Of a stretch of 64,000 nt of DNA, positions 18,096-27,889 are shown in pieces. The notes under the pieces are model-generated. The model made no database searches. It had not been told where the DNA came from and worked only from the letters and a program-made list of their open reading frames with translations. Made by a program: the position numbers and the translations under genes. The stretch is from Evansella halocellulosilytica. Its GTDB lineage: Bacteria; Bacillota; Bacilli; Bacillales; Salisediminibacteriaceae. How positions within the stretch are numbered: the stretch's first letter is position 1; each line of letters opens with the position of its first letter. The stretch covers positions 3,968,354-4,032,353 of the forward strand of contig NZ_NIST01000001.1 in the NCBI RefSeq assembly GCF_002335745.1. The letters run 5' to 3'.

Positions 18096-19473
18096 AGCTT
18101 CCCTCTGTTTGTCCATCCGTCGAGGCAACTCGCTGATGATTCAAGATGTTTCGCTCGTTCCTGCGCCAGTTTGATTGCTCCTTTCGTCGCTTTCAAACTT
18201 TGCTCGTCGCAGGGGGGGGAGGGGCGCATTAGATTCGTTCCTCATATTGAAAAAACTGTTCGTCAAGCGAGGCAATTTCTTGCCTCGTTACGCTTCGCGT
18301 AATAGCGCCTTTTCTTCCTCTCTTTCGAGATGAGAATGCCTTTTTTTACTTATCGAATTTTTCTCTTTTTCATGGGGATTTTTGGCGTGGTCACGCTGCT
18401 GCCTCTTCCTCTTCTAGCTTCCCTCTGTTTGTCCATCCGTCGAGGCAACTCGCTGATGATTCAAGATGTTTCGCTCGTTCCTGCGCCAGTTTGATTGCTC
18501 CTTTCGTCGCTTTCAAACTTTGCTCGTCGCAGGGGGGAGGGGCGCATTAGATTCGTTCCTCATATTGAAAAAACTGTTCGTCAAGCGAGGCAATTTCTTG
18601 CCTCGTTACGCTTCGCGTAATAGCGCCTTTTCTTCCTCTCTTTCGAGATGAGAATGCCTTTTTTTACTTATCGAGTGTTTCTCTTCTTGGGGGAAATTTT
18701 GGCGTGGTCACGCTGCTCGCAATTACTCTTCTAGCTTTCCTCTGTTTTCCATCCGTCGAGGCAACTCGCTGATGATTCAAGATGTTTCGCTCGTTCCTGC
18801 GCCAGTTTGATTGCTCCTTTCGTCGCTTTCAAACTTTGCTCGTCGCAGGGGGAGGGGCGCATTAGATTCGTTCCTCTTATTGAAAAAACTGTTCGTCAAG
18901 CGAGGCAATTTCTTGCCTCGTTACGCTTCGCGTAATAGCGCCTTTTCTTCCTCTCTTTCGAGATGAGAATGCCTTTTTTTACTTATCGAGTGTTTCTCTT
19001 CTTGGGGGAAATTTTGGCGTGGTCACGCTGCTGCCTCTTCCTCTTCTAGCTTCCCTCTGTTTGTCCATCCGTCGAGGCAACTCGCTGATGATTCAAGATG
19101 TTTCGCTCGTTCCTGCGCCAGTTTGATTGCTCCTTTCGTCGCTTTCAAACTTTGCTCGTCGCAGGGGGGAGGGGCGCATTAGATTCGTTCCTCATATTGA
19201 AAAAACTGTTCGTCAAGCGAGGCAATTTCTTGCCTCGTTACGCTTCACGTAATAGCGCCTTTTCTTCCTCTCTTTCGAGATGAGAATGCCTTTTTTTACT
19301 TATCGAGTGTTTCGCTTGCTCCTGCGCCAGTTTGATTGCTCCTTTCGTCGCTTTCAAACTTTGCTCGTCGCAGGGGGAGGGGCGCATTAGATTCGTTCCT
19401 CATATTGAAAAAACTGTTCGTCAAGCGAGGCAATTTCTTGCCTCGTTACGCTTCACGTAATAGCGCCTTTTGA
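18096..19473. repeat. tandem array of ~315-bp structured repeat units
   Basis: Units at 18096-18415, 18416-18732 and 18733-19047 are near-identical. A shortened fourth unit (19048-19310) and a partial fifth (19311-19473) follow. Each full unit opens with CCATCCGTCGAGGCAACTCG, also found in the 5.9-kb and 46-kb loci. It contains CCTGCG/CGCAGG around AGTTTGA/TCAAACT, then two back-to-back hairpins: CGAGGCAA-tttc-TTGCCTCG and TTACGC-ttc-GCGTAA (18268-18302 in unit 1). A 61-codon frame repeats in units 2 and 4 but lacks an SD and is disrupted in other units. No transposase or integrase is nearby. Confidence 0.9.
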
Positions 19474-19553
19474 AACTGGCTTTTTGGACAAATGAATTTG
19501 TCCTGGAGCCAGTTCGAAAAGGCTGACTTGACGAACAGTTTTTTGGTTATGAG
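19399..19553. repeat. large nested inverted repeat abutting the rnc stop
   Basis: The outer arms are AAAAAACTGTTCGTCAAG (19408-19425) and its complement at 19527-19544, with extra matching bases outside. Nested arms are GCCTTTTGAAACTGGC (19465-19480) with GCCAGTTCGAAAAGGC (19508-19523), then GGACAAAT (19486-19493) with ATTTGTCC (19496-19503). The right outer arm runs into the rnc stop codon. On the minus strand the inner hairpin may work as the rnc terminator. Confidence 0.8.
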
Positions 19554-20308
19554 TTGAGTTTTTCTAATGCTTTTTGGGCGGCTTGCTGCTCGGCTTCTTT
19601 CTTTGATCTTCCTGTGCCGATGCCTAGCTGAGTGTCTTCAAGCCACACTTCTGATACAAATTCGCGGCAGTGTGCTGGACCTTTTTCTTGAACAATTTTG
19701 TACTGTATATGCCCGTGTGCTTCTCGCTGAATGAGTTCTTGGAGCTGACTTTTGAAATCCATCATATGAGAGAAGGCGCCTTCTTTTATTTTTGGATATA
19801 TATATTGATCCAAAAATCCGTATACAGCGTCCATTCCTAAGTCAAGATACAACGCTCCTACGAAGGCTTCAAATACATCTGCAAGCAATGCAGGTCGTTT
19901 ACGGCCTCCAGTCATTTCTTCGCCTTTACCTAATAAGACATATTCACCGAAATTCAGTTCATCAGCAATCTTTGCTAATGATGGTTCGCATACGATGGCA
20001 GCTCTGAGTTTGGTCATCTCTCCTTCACTCATATTTTCAAAGTACTTAAATAAATATTGTGAGATGGCCAATTCCAAAACAGCATCGCCTAAAAATTCGA
20101 GTCTTTCATTGTCATCGTGAGGGCGAATTCTATGTTCGTTAACGTATGAAGAATGGGTAAATGATTGGATAAATAAGTCTTCGTTTTTGTAAGCGATATG
20201 AATCGATTTTAGAAATTGACGGTATTTTGCTTTCTGTGTATTCGTCATTTGCATTTTTTTTGCTTGACGTTTCATTCCCCTTCTTTGGATCTTTCTTGAT
20301 TGTTGCAT
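19547..20308 (-). CDS. rnc: ribonuclease III
   Basis: A double-strand-specific endoribonuclease for rRNA processing and mRNA turnover. The protein has about 253 residues: a basic N-terminal extension, the catalytic domain with signature [13 protein letters not shown], and further active-site acids in [15 protein letters not shown]-terminal dsRNA-binding domain ends with [18 protein letters not shown]. Two in-frame ATGs (20320 and 20308) are possible; I prefer the second, which has a G-rich SD-like stretch before it. It lies downstream of acpP but is separated from smc by the repeat island and the DUF1128 gene. Confidence 0.95.
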   Translation of the reverse strand: MQQSRKIQRRGMKRQAKKMQMTNTQKAKYRQFLKSIHIAYKNEDLFIQSFTHSSYVNEHRIRPHDDNERLEFLGDAVLELAISQYLFKYFENMSEGEMTKLRAAIVCEPSLAKIADELNFGEYVLLGKGEEMTGGRKRPALLADVFEAFVGALYLDLGMDAVYGFLDQYIYPKIKEGAFSHMMDFKSQLQELIQREAHGHIQYKIVQEKGPAHCREFVSEVWLEDTQLGIGTGRSKKEAEQQAAQKALEKLNS

Positions 20309-20351
20309 GAGAACCCCCATCGCTTCTATCAGTAATTTTGAATTAAACTTG

Positions 20352-20383
20352 AAATCCCAAGCCCTTTGTATAGGGCTTGGGTT
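20352..20383 (-). terminator. hairpin between acpP and rnc
   Basis: A 9-bp stem CCCAAGCCC / GGGCTTGGG (20356-20364 and 20373-20381) follows the acpP stop on the minus strand. The downstream sequence ATTTC is not a good T run, so it may only partly terminate or may protect the acpP mRNA 3' end. Confidence 0.5.
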
Positions 20384-20388
20384 AAATA

Positions 20389-20622
20389 CTATTGGTGATT
20401 ATCTATGTAATTAATTACATCACCTACAGTAGAGATTTTTTCTGCATCTTCATCGGAAATTTCTAAATCAAACTCGTCTTCAAGTTCCATAACAAGTTCA
20501 ACAACATCCAAGGAGTCTGCACCTAAGTCTTCTTTAAACGTAGCTTCCGGTTTCACTTCGGACTCATCTACGCCAAGACGTTCAGATACGATTTTTGCAA
20601 TACGATCGATCGTTGAAGCCAT
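20389..20622 (-). CDS. acpP: acyl carrier protein
   Basis: A 77-residue acidic carrier that holds growing fatty acids on a 4'-phosphopantetheine arm. The attachment site is Ser37 in [18 protein letters not shown]. The SD GAGGAGGTGA precedes the ATG. It is the last gene of the fapR-plsX-fabD-fabG-acpP unit and is followed by a hairpin before rnc. Confidence 0.98.
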   Translation of the reverse strand: MASTIDRIAKIVSERLGVDESEVKPEATFKEDLGADSLDVVELVMELEDEFDLEISDEDAEKISTVGDVINYIDNHQ

Positions 20623-20701
20623 TTACTTCACCTCCTCTCAGACATTATAGGATAAAGTTTATGAAAAAACTAGAGTTTTTCATTGTATTTCCCTTTTTTC
20701 C

Positions 20702-21442
20702 TTACATCACCATACCGCCATCTACATGGAGTGTTTGTCCGGTCATATATCCTGATGCTTCACTTGCTAAGAAAACGACAACGGATGCTACTTGCTCAGG
20801 TGACCCTAATTTCCCTAACGGAATTTGCTTTAACATCTCTTCTTTCACATTTTCCGAAAGTTCATCTGTCATATCCGTTTCGATAAAGCCTGGGGCGATA
20901 GAATTCACATGAATATTACGGTTAGCAAGTTCACGTGCCAAAGATTTTGTTAACCCAATTACTCCAGCTTTACTCGCTACGTAATTCGCTTGTCCTGCAT
21001 TACCTAAAACACCGACTACAGAAGAGATGTTAATGATCCGGCCATACCTCTGTTTCATCATTGGTCGTGTAACTGCTTTTGAGCAATTAAACACACCTTT
21101 TAAGTTTGTTTCAATAACTGCATCAAAGTCCTCTTCCTTCATTCTCATAACAAGTGTATCTCTTGTGATCCCTGCATTATTTACTAAAATGTCAATGGAG
21201 CCAAACTCGTCTACAACGGTCTTCACCATAGATTGGACTGCTTCGGAATCAGCTACATTTCCTTGAAGTGCCATCGAGTTAACTCCTAACGAACGACACT
21301 CTTCTGCCACTGCCTCTGCTTTTTCCTTATTTCCTGCATAATTAATTGCGACATTTACACCTTGCTTAGCTAATTCTAAAGAAATAGCTCTTCCTATCCC
21401 TCTAGATCCTCCAGTCACTAATGCATTTTGTCCTTTCATCAT
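20702..21442 (-). CDS. fabG: 3-oxoacyl-[ACP] reductase
   Basis: An NADPH-dependent reductase of the fatty-acid elongation cycle, 246 residues, short-chain dehydrogenase fold. The cofactor motif is [12 protein letters not shown] near the N-terminus. NNAG, ISSVVG and the catalytic YVASK follow, and the C-terminus has [11 protein letters not shown] chose the ATG at 21442, seven bases from AAAGGAG; a GTG two codons upstream overlaps that SD. The SD lies inside the last codons of fabD, so translation is coupled. Confidence 0.97.
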   Translation of the reverse strand: MMKGQNALVTGGSRGIGRAISLELAKQGVNVAINYAGNKEKAEAVAEECRSLGVNSMALQGNVADSEAVQSMVKTVVDEFGSIDILVNNAGITRDTLVMRMKEEDFDAVIETNLKGVFNCSKAVTRPMMKQRYGRIINISSVVGVLGNAGQANYVASKAGVIGLTKSLARELANRNIHVNSIAPGFIETDMTDELSENVKEEMLKQIPLGKLGSPEQVASVVVFLASEASGYMTGQTLHVDGGMVM

Positions 21443-21444
21443 GG

Positions 21445-22386
21445 TCACTCTCCTTTAATTGTGGCTACTGCTTTATCCAGTGTCTCATTATCATAAACCG
21501 GAAGTACAGTTGCCCGGCGCGATACTTTTTTCACTAGACCGCTCAACACTTTACCTGGACCTACTTCTATAAATGTATCAACACCTTCATCTACAAGTTT
21601 ACGAACTGTATCTTCCCATAACACTGGGGAGTAGATTTGTTTATAGAGTAAATCTTTTATTTGCTCTGAGTTCTCAACTACATCAGCAGTCACGTTCGCA
21701 ACTACTTTCGTATTAGGATCTGTAAAGTGAATAGTAGACAAATGGTCTTTCATTTTTTCTGCGGCAGGTTTCATTAACGAGGAATGGAATGGTCCGCTAA
21801 CCGTAAGTGGGATCACACGCTTTGCTCCTTGCTCCTTTGCTAGCTCTCCTGCTCTCATTACCCCTTCAGCCGAACCGGAAATGACGATTTGTCCAGGACT
21901 GTTAAAGTTTGCAGGTTCAACTACCCCTGCATCTAATGTAGCCTGTTCCGTGACTTTCAACAGAGATTCACGTTCCATACCGAGGATCGCTGCCATCGTT
22001 CCTTCACCTGCAGGTACAGCTTCCTCCATCCATTGACCTCTTTTCCTAACAGCCAAACATGCTTCTTCAAATGACATACTTCCACTTGCCACAAGGGCAG
22101 AATATTCTCCTAAACTATGACCTGCTACAAAGTCACTTTCGATTCCTTGCTCATCGAGTAGTGACCAAATAGCAACACTCGTTGTTAATAAAGCAGGTTG
22201 AGTATTTTCGGTTCGTTTGAGTTCTTCTTCATTTCCTTGAAAAATCAACTCCGTAAACTGTTCATTTAACACATTATCTGCTTTTTTAAATACATTTAAA
22301 CACGTTGAGTATGTTTCAGCTAATTCCTTCCCCATACCAACTTGCTGAGATCCTTGTCCCGGAAACAAGAAAGCTGTTTTTCCCAT
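21445..22386 (-). CDS. fabD: malonyl-CoA:ACP transacylase
   Basis: This enzyme loads malonyl groups onto ACP for fatty-acid synthesis. It has 313 residues starting [19 protein letters not shown], with nucleophile Ser91 in [10 protein letters not shown], catalytic His201 in SGPFHSSLM, and [13 protein letters not shown] near the C-terminus. AAAGGAGATG precedes the start. It begins 2 bp after the plsX stop. Confidence 0.97.
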   Translation of the reverse strand: MGKTAFLFPGQGSQQVGMGKELAETYSTCLNVFKKADNVLNEQFTELIFQGNEEELKRTENTQPALLTTSVAIWSLLDEQGIESDFVAGHSLGEYSALVASGSMSFEEACLAVRKRGQWMEEAVPAGEGTMAAILGMERESLLKVTEQATLDAGVVEPANFNSPGQIVISGSAEGVMRAGELAKEQGAKRVIPLTVSGPFHSSLMKPAAEKMKDHLSTIHFTDPNTKVVANVTADVVENSEQIKDLLYKQIYSPVLWEDTVRKLVDEGVDTFIEVGPGKVLSGLVKKVSRRATVLPVYDNETLDKAVATIKGE

Positions 22387-22388
22387 CG

Positions 22389-23390
22389 TTACATCTCCTT
22401 TTTCGTTTCAGATACACGAACCGCATCTTTAATTGTATCTACTACTTTTTCATCGTGCATTCGCTTCGCTTGTCTAATAGCACTAAAAAACGCACGATCG
22501 TCCGAAGAGCCGTGTGCTTTTATAACTGGAGCATTTAACCCGAACAATCCTGCCCCGCCGTACTCTGAGTAATCCATCTTTTGCTTTACTCTTTTAAATG
22601 AAGGTTTCAAGACTCCTGCAGCTAGTTTGTTTTTGACTGAAGATGTAAGTTCTTCTTTTAATAAAGAAAATAATGATAGTGCAGTTCCCTCAATTGACTT
22701 AAGCACGAGATTTCCTGAGAAACCATCACATACAACAACATCTGCCGCTCCTTCTAATAAGTCACGGGCTTCGACATTTCCAACAAATTCCATGTCGCTG
22801 TTTTCCAGCATGTAATAAACTTCTTTTGTAAGATCAGTACCTTTCCCAGCCTCTGTGCCAACATTCATTAAGCCAATTCTTGGCTTCTCTATGTTCCGCA
22901 CTTTTTTCATATAAACATTTCCCATTACCCCATATTGATAGAGGTGAGATGGCTTCGCTTCCATATTTGCGCCTACATCTAACAATAAAAAACCGTCTCC
23001 ACCAAGAGTTGGCAGCATCGGTGATAATGCCGGACGCTCGATACCCTTAATTCTGCCGATAATTAATAAGCCCGCAGTCATTAATGCTCCCGTATTACCT
23101 GCAGATATTGCTGCATCGGCCTTCCCGTCTTTTACTTGTTGTACAGCTAATACCATTGAAGAATCTTTCTTCCTCCGAACTGCTTTCACTGGTGAATCTT
23201 CAGCATCAATCTTCACAGCAGTATGTAAAATTTCAATACGATCAGACATTTCAATGTGCTGCTTTATTTTAGCTTCATCACCTATTAAAGTGATTGCCAA
23301 ATCTTTATAAGTATTTAAAGCTTCCGCACACCCTTTTAAAATACTTTCCGGTGCGTGGTCTCCACCCATCGCATCAACTGCGAGTTTCAT
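22389..23390 (-). CDS. plsX: phosphate acyltransferase PlsX
   Basis: It converts acyl-ACP to acyl-phosphate, the donor for PlsY in phospholipid synthesis. The protein has 333 residues, starts [17 protein letters not shown] and contains the family stretches [11 protein letters not shown] and [14 protein letters not shown]. The ATG at 23390 has AGGTG six bases upstream and begins one base after the fapR stop. Placement directly behind fapR is the conserved Bacillus arrangement. Confidence 0.96.
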   Translation of the reverse strand: MKLAVDAMGGDHAPESILKGCAEALNTYKDLAITLIGDEAKIKQHIEMSDRIEILHTAVKIDAEDSPVKAVRRKKDSSMVLAVQQVKDGKADAAISAGNTGALMTAGLLIIGRIKGIERPALSPMLPTLGGDGFLLLDVGANMEAKPSHLYQYGVMGNVYMKKVRNIEKPRIGLMNVGTEAGKGTDLTKEVYYMLENSDMEFVGNVEARDLLEGAADVVVCDGFSGNLVLKSIEGTALSLFSLLKEELTSSVKNKLAAGVLKPSFKRVKQKMDYSEYGGAGLFGLNAPVIKAHGSSDDRAFFSAIRQAKRMHDEKVVDTIKDAVRVSETKKEM

Positions 23391-23391
23391 A

Positions 23392-23964
23392 TTAAACACC
23401 TTCCTCTAATGATTGATCTTGGCGGAACATGAAGAAGTCCCCACGGAAAACGATTTCTTGTTCAACGTAGCTGACAACTTCTACTGTCGTTCTAGATTCT
23501 TTAATCTCAACGACACGTGCTTTCGCTACAACACGTTCCCCCGCTTTTACTTGACGTTTAAAAGAAACTTCTGCCTTCGTTGTCAGTGCTAATTCATCAT
23601 CAATAATTGCTACAGCTAACGAGTTCGCTTGTGCAAATAAATGATGTCCACGTGCGATTTGGTTTCTTGAAAAAACGTGTTCTTCACGGATATCCAAAAT
23701 GGAAATGGCATACTTGTCCAATTCCAGATCAATCACCTCGCCAATTACCTCTTCAATGGGCAGTGCTTTGACCGTGTCGTATTGCTGTTTAGCCACATCC
23801 TTTATCCGTTCACGAACTTCAGGGATGTTTAACTCTAAACGGTCAAGACGAATGGTTTGAACACTAACACTAAAATGATTTGCCAGTGCTTCATCAGTTA
23901 CGAAAGGGTTTTCTTCAATTTTTTCCTTTAATAATGGTTGTCTCTGTTTTTTTGACAGCTTCAA
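23392..23964 (-). CDS. fapR: fatty-acid and phospholipid synthesis repressor FapR
   Basis: FapR represses lipid-synthesis genes and is released by malonyl-CoA. It has 190 residues, with an N-terminal winged helix including [19 protein letters not shown] and a C-terminal hot-dog effector domain with [19 protein letters not shown]. The start is TTG at 23964, behind TGGACGTGAT. An ATG at 23985 is possible, but it lies inside the operator and only about 13 bases from the predicted transcription start. FapR heads the unit and its own promoter carries a FapR box, so autoregulation is expected. Confidence 0.93.
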   Translation of the reverse strand: MKLSKKQRQPLLKEKIEENPFVTDEALANHFSVSVQTIRLDRLELNIPEVRERIKDVAKQQYDTVKALPIEEVIGEVIDLELDKYAISILDIREEHVFSRNQIARGHHLFAQANSLAVAIIDDELALTTKAEVSFKRQVKAGERVVAKARVVEIKESRTTVEVVSYVEQEIVFRGDFFMFRQDQSLEEGV

Positions 23965-23984
23965 TATTATCACGTCCACACTCA

Positions 23985-24033
23985 TATGACTAGGTACTAA
24001 TAGTAGTATATAATTGCTACTTTTAATTTTCAA
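23985..24033 (-). promoter_or_regulatory. fapR promoter with overlapping FapR operator
   Basis: Minus strand: -35 TTGAAA (24028-24033), 17-base spacer, -10 TATACT (24005-24010). Immediately downstream, across the expected start point, is ATTAGTACCTAGTCAT (23987-24002). This matches the left half and centre of the known FapR box. The right half is degenerate. Confidence 0.75.
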
Positions 24034-24049
24034 CTAAAAAATAGGAAGA

Positions 24050-26080
24050 TTAATCAAGCTTATCATTATTAAAAACACCTTCTGCCTCTAATGCCTCTTT
24101 TAATGCTTTGTAATCATCACCGTTCCAAAATACTTCTGAATAGATAAGTTTAGCTGCATCTTGTCTTGCCACTTCTAATGTCCGGTAATCTTCTACAATA
24201 TTAGCTACTTTAAATTCTGGTAACCCGCTCTGCTTCGCTCCGAAAAAGTCTCCAGGACCTCGTAATTCCAGGTCCCTTTCCGAAAGTTCAAACCCATCGT
24301 TTGTTTCGGTCATGATCTTCATTCGTTCTTTACCGACATCAGACTTAGGGTCAGCAAGCAAAATACAGTACGATTGTTCACTGCCTCTCCCAACACGACC
24401 TCGAAGCTGATGCAGTTGTGCTAATCCAAATCGCTCTGCATCATATATAACCATAACTGTTGCATTAGGTACGTTTACCCCTACTTCGACAACTGTTGTT
24501 GATACGAGCATATTTATTTTATTTTCTGCAAAGTCATTCATGACTGCCTCTTTTTCATCCGCATGAAGTCGTCCGTGCATTAATCCGACTTGATGATCGC
24601 TTAATGCTTGAGATAGCTGAGCATGTACATCAATTGCATTTTGGACATCCAGCTTGTCTGATTCTTCAATTAGCGGACAAATGACATAAGCTTGCCTGCC
24701 CTTTTTTAGTTCCTTCTTCATAAAATCAATGACACGGCTGAGCATATGTGGTTTTGCCCAATGAGTTTCGATCGGCTTACGACCTTTTGGCATTTCATCA
24801 ATGATTGAAACATCCATATCGCCAAATGCGGAGATTGCTAACGTACGTGGGATCGGTGTTGCGGTCATAAACAAGACGTCAGGGCGTATCCCTTTCCTTC
24901 TTAAGACTCTTCTTTGTTCAACACCGAAACGGTGCTGTTCATCAGTAATGACTAAACCAAGATTATGAAAGTTCACACCTTCTTGAATGAGCGCATGTGT
25001 TCCAACGATAATATTTATATCGCCACTTTCTAGTTGATGTAGAATTTCCCTACGTTCTTTTACACGTGCCGAACCTGACAGTAATGCAACTTTCATATCG
25101 AACGGTTCAAGTAAATCTTTTAACGAGGAAAGGTGCTGTTCAGCCAAAATTTCTGTAGGAACCATAAGAGCACCTTGGAAACCTGACCTGACGACTGCAA
25201 AGAGCGCACATGCTGCTATCACGGTTTTCCCTGAGCCAACATCTCCTTGCAAGAGCCGGTTCATCCGATAATCTGAAGTAAGATCATCGATAATTTCTTT
25301 CAAAACCCTCGTTTGAGCGTTAGTTAACGGGAAAGGAAGTTCATGAACAAACGTTTCAACCATATCATCATCTATCTTTTTAGCTTGTCCTTCATCTGCT
25401 TCACGCTCTTTTTTTCTGAAATATTGCATTTTCAATTGAAATAGAAGCAGTTCTTCATAGGACATTCTACGCTTTGCTTGTATTAGCTGTTTTGCTGAGC
25501 TAGGAAAATGAAGGTTATAAAGTGCTTCTCTTCTGTTCAATAATTTATATGTAGTTAACAATTGTTCTGGAAGGTTCTCACACATTTGATTACGATATTG
25601 TTCAAAGGCTTGTTTTATGTATTTCCTAAGGTGATAAACTTTTATGTTCCCTTTGACTGAATAAACAGGTTCTAACCCTTGTGAGGAAGCATCTTGTGTT
25701 TTCATTGTTCCACCAGTAATCATCAGACGATGTCGGTCGAATTTCCCGCTGAAAATAATCTCTTCGCCAAGTTTTACATGTTTTTTTAAATAAGGCTGAT
25801 TGAAAAATATACCTTGAACTAATAGACCGTCCACGAGCACGCGAACGGTCAATCTTGATTTCTTTTTACCGAAAAAGCGAAGGTTCGGTTCACTATGGAC
25901 CGTTCCTCGCACCGTTACTCTTTCATCATGCTGAACTTCTGATAAAGGACGGATCGCATGATCTTCATAACGAAATGGGAAATATTCTAACAAGTCTTTT
26001 ATCGTATGAATCCCCATCGTTTCTAACTGTTCCAATGTCCTTGGACCAATTCCAGTAATATTTGTTAATGAGTCGTTCAT
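24050..26080 (-). CDS. recG: ATP-dependent DNA helicase RecG
   Basis: A branch-migrating helicase that remodels stalled forks and Holliday junctions. The protein has 676 residues: an N-terminal wedge (OB-fold) domain (about 50-150), then helicase motifs with Walker A LLQGDVGSGKT, Walker B DEQHRFG, TATPIPRT, and in the second lobe QLRGRVGRGSEQSYC. It is complete. It lies between fapR and the serine dehydratase genes, as in B. subtilis. SD AAAGGTG precedes the ATG. Confidence 0.97.
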   Translation of the reverse strand: MNDSLTNITGIGPRTLEQLETMGIHTIKDLLEYFPFRYEDHAIRPLSEVQHDERVTVRGTVHSEPNLRFFGKKKSRLTVRVLVDGLLVQGIFFNQPYLKKHVKLGEEIIFSGKFDRHRLMITGGTMKTQDASSQGLEPVYSVKGNIKVYHLRKYIKQAFEQYRNQMCENLPEQLLTTYKLLNRREALYNLHFPSSAKQLIQAKRRMSYEELLLFQLKMQYFRKKEREADEGQAKKIDDDMVETFVHELPFPLTNAQTRVLKEIIDDLTSDYRMNRLLQGDVGSGKTVIAACALFAVVRSGFQGALMVPTEILAEQHLSSLKDLLEPFDMKVALLSGSARVKERREILHQLESGDINIIVGTHALIQEGVNFHNLGLVITDEQHRFGVEQRRVLRRKGIRPDVLFMTATPIPRTLAISAFGDMDVSIIDEMPKGRKPIETHWAKPHMLSRVIDFMKKELKKGRQAYVICPLIEESDKLDVQNAIDVHAQLSQALSDHQVGLMHGRLHADEKEAVMNDFAENKINMLVSTTVVEVGVNVPNATVMVIYDAERFGLAQLHQLRGRVGRGSEQSYCILLADPKSDVGKERMKIMTETNDGFELSERDLELRGPGDFFGAKQSGLPEFKVANIVEDYRTLEVARQDAAKLIYSEVFWNGDDYKALKEALEAEGVFNNDKLD

Positions 26081-26166
26081 TTTCTTTCACACCTTTTTAG
26101 AGTTTGTTCAAAAATGTCGAGTATTTCAAGAAAGCTTTTTCCCGGACTTTTGAACACCACCCTCTC

Positions 26167-27045
26167 TTACTTTGAGGAACCAAAAATTTGTTCTTGGTAT
26201 TTCCTTCCTGTAGGTGTTGCTGCTAATCCACCTTCTGCAGTTTCTCTTAAAGCAGATGGCATCGTTTCACCAATCCGGTACATTGCATCAATTACCTCAT
26301 CACAAGGAATTCGACTCTCAATTCCGGCTAAAGCTAAGTCTGCAGCAACGATAGCATTTGATGCACCAAATGCATTCCGTTTCACACACGGAACCTCTAC
26401 TAATCCAGCTACAGGATCACATACTAATCCTAGCATATTCTTAAGTGCAATCGCCATTGCTTGAGCTGACTGTTCAGGAGTCCCTCCTGCCATCTCAACG
26501 ACAGCTGCTGCAGCCATTCCTGTTGCAGAACCTACTTCTGCCTGGCACCCTCCTGCAGCACCTGAAATCGATGCATTGTTCGCGACTACGTATCCGAATG
26601 CACCGCTAGTAAAGAGAAACCGGACCATTTGTTCTTTCGTTGGATTCAATTTATTTTTTACTGAAAATAATACACCTGGCACAACACCAGCAGATCCTGC
26701 GGTCGGTGTTGCACAAATCGTTCCCATTGCAGCATTCACTTCATTTGTAGCCATCGCTTTAGCTACAGCATCTAACAGTTGTGTTCCGGAAAGCGTATCA
26801 TGATTTTGAATATATTCATAAAGCTTTTTACCGTCACCACCTGTTAACCCTGAAACGGATTTTACTTGCTCCTTAATCCCTCTATCTACAGCCTTCTCCA
26901 TCACTTCTAAGTTTTTCTCCATTTGTGCAAATATCTCTTCCCTCGTACGATCATGTATATCCATTTCCTGTTTTATCATTATTTCCGAGATCGGAAGATT
27001 TTCGTTTTGAGCGATTTCTAACAATTCCTGAACATTTCTAAACAT
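26167..27045 (-). CDS. sdaAA: L-serine dehydratase, alpha subunit
   Basis: The iron-sulfur subunit that deaminates L-serine to pyruvate and ammonia. It has 292 residues. Cysteines at 111, 167, 209 and 220 lie in GTICATPTAGS, AAGGCQAEVGS and LVCDPVAGLVEVPC; in this family cysteines in these blocks ligate the 4Fe-4S cluster. SD GGAGGTTG precedes the ATG. The gene starts 25 bp after sdaAB, forming the two-subunit enzyme of Bacilli. Confidence 0.96.
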   Translation of the reverse strand: MFRNVQELLEIAQNENLPISEIMIKQEMDIHDRTREEIFAQMEKNLEVMEKAVDRGIKEQVKSVSGLTGGDGKKLYEYIQNHDTLSGTQLLDAVAKAMATNEVNAAMGTICATPTAGSAGVVPGVLFSVKNKLNPTKEQMVRFLFTSGAFGYVVANNASISGAAGGCQAEVGSATGMAAAAVVEMAGGTPEQSAQAMAIALKNMLGLVCDPVAGLVEVPCVKRNAFGASNAIVAADLALAGIESRIPCDEVIDAMYRIGETMPSALRETAEGGLAATPTGRKYQEQIFGSSK

Positions 27046-27069
27046 GATGCAACCTCCATTCTAGATGCA

Positions 27070-27732
27070 TTAATCATGAATTTTCGTTACTTTTTCTACA
27101 TTATCTAACTTGTTGATTTCGTTTAAAACTTCTTCACCAATATTTTGATCGACTTCAATGACCATTAAAGCTTCTTGTCCGACTTCTTTTCGGGAAACTT
27201 CCATATGCCCAATATTAACTTCGTGCATTGCTAAAACAGTTGATACAGAAGCAATCGCACCATATCGATCATTGTGGACAACTAATATTGCAGGGTGATT
27301 GCCACTCAATTTCAATTGGAATCCGTTTAATTCTTTTATTTCTACTTTTCCTCCTCCAATTGAAACTCCAATTAATTCCATACTATGTTCTTTATCACCT
27401 AGCTTTACTTTAACCGTATTAGGATGTTCCATATTCGCATCTTCTTCATGAAATGATACATCGATGTTTCTTTCTTTTGCTAGATCAAAAGATTTCGGTA
27501 TGCGGATATCAAACGTATCAAATCCTAGCACTCCACCAAGTAGAGCAACATCTGTCCCATGACCTTGATATGTTTTTGCAAATGAACCATAAAGGTGAAA
27601 TGATACCCACTCTGGTTCTTTTTGAAATAACTGTCTTGCAACGAGACCGATCCTTGCAGCACCGGCTGTATGTGAACTTGATGGTCCTACCATTACTGGA
27701 CCGATTATATCGAATACACTGCGATATTTCAT
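27070..27732 (-). CDS. sdaAB: L-serine dehydratase, beta subunit
   Basis: The partner of SdaAA, 220 residues. The N-terminal domain opens with the family signature FDIIGPVMVGPSSSHTAGAARIG. A C-terminal ACT domain (about 145-220) contains NDRYGAIASVSTVLAMHEVNI and may sense an amino acid. AGGAGGAAAC precedes the ATG. It is the first gene of the pair. Confidence 0.96.
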   Translation of the reverse strand: MKYRSVFDIIGPVMVGPSSSHTAGAARIGLVARQLFQKEPEWVSFHLYGSFAKTYQGHGTDVALLGGVLGFDTFDIRIPKSFDLAKERNIDVSFHEEDANMEHPNTVKVKLGDKEHSMELIGVSIGGGKVEIKELNGFQLKLSGNHPAILVVHNDRYGAIASVSTVLAMHEVNIGHMEVSRKEVGQEALMVIEVDQNIGEEVLNEINKLDNVEKVTKIHD

Positions 27733-27766
27733 CGCTGTTTCCTCCTTCTTACATACAAAATTATTG

Positions 27767-27795
27767 CTTATATACTACTAAATATATGTTAACAA
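27767..27795 (-). promoter_or_regulatory. candidate promoter for sdaAB-sdaAA
   Basis: Minus strand TTGTTA (27790-27795), 17-base spacer, TATAAG (27767-27772), 35 bp upstream of the sdaAB ATG. The elements are near consensus, but the region is AT-rich. Confidence 0.4.
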
Positions 27796-27889
27796 ACGAT
27801 TCGTGAAAGGGCTATCATTTCTTATTGGAAAAAGCCAGTCTTTCTTCACTCGTCCTTTCATGTTCTCACTTAATACTAGTACAAGATAC

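Noticed and set aside
18466-18651. 61-codon reading frame repeated at 19098-19283
   Set aside because: It lies wholly inside the repeat unit, has no ribosome-binding site, and the frame is not kept in the other units; the identity reflects the DNA repeat.
18096-19473. CRISPR-like array
   Set aside because: Units are about 315 bp and nearly identical throughout; there are no short repeats separated by unique spacers and no cas genes.
17834-19553. Insertion sequence or integrated element
   Set aside because: No transposase or integrase fragment is visible in any frame, and no clear target duplication flanks the island.
26101-26166. Inverted repeat GTTCAAAA/TTTTGAAC between recG and sdaAA as a terminator
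   Set aside because: An 8-bp A/T-rich stem with a loop of over 30 bases and no T run; too weak to call.
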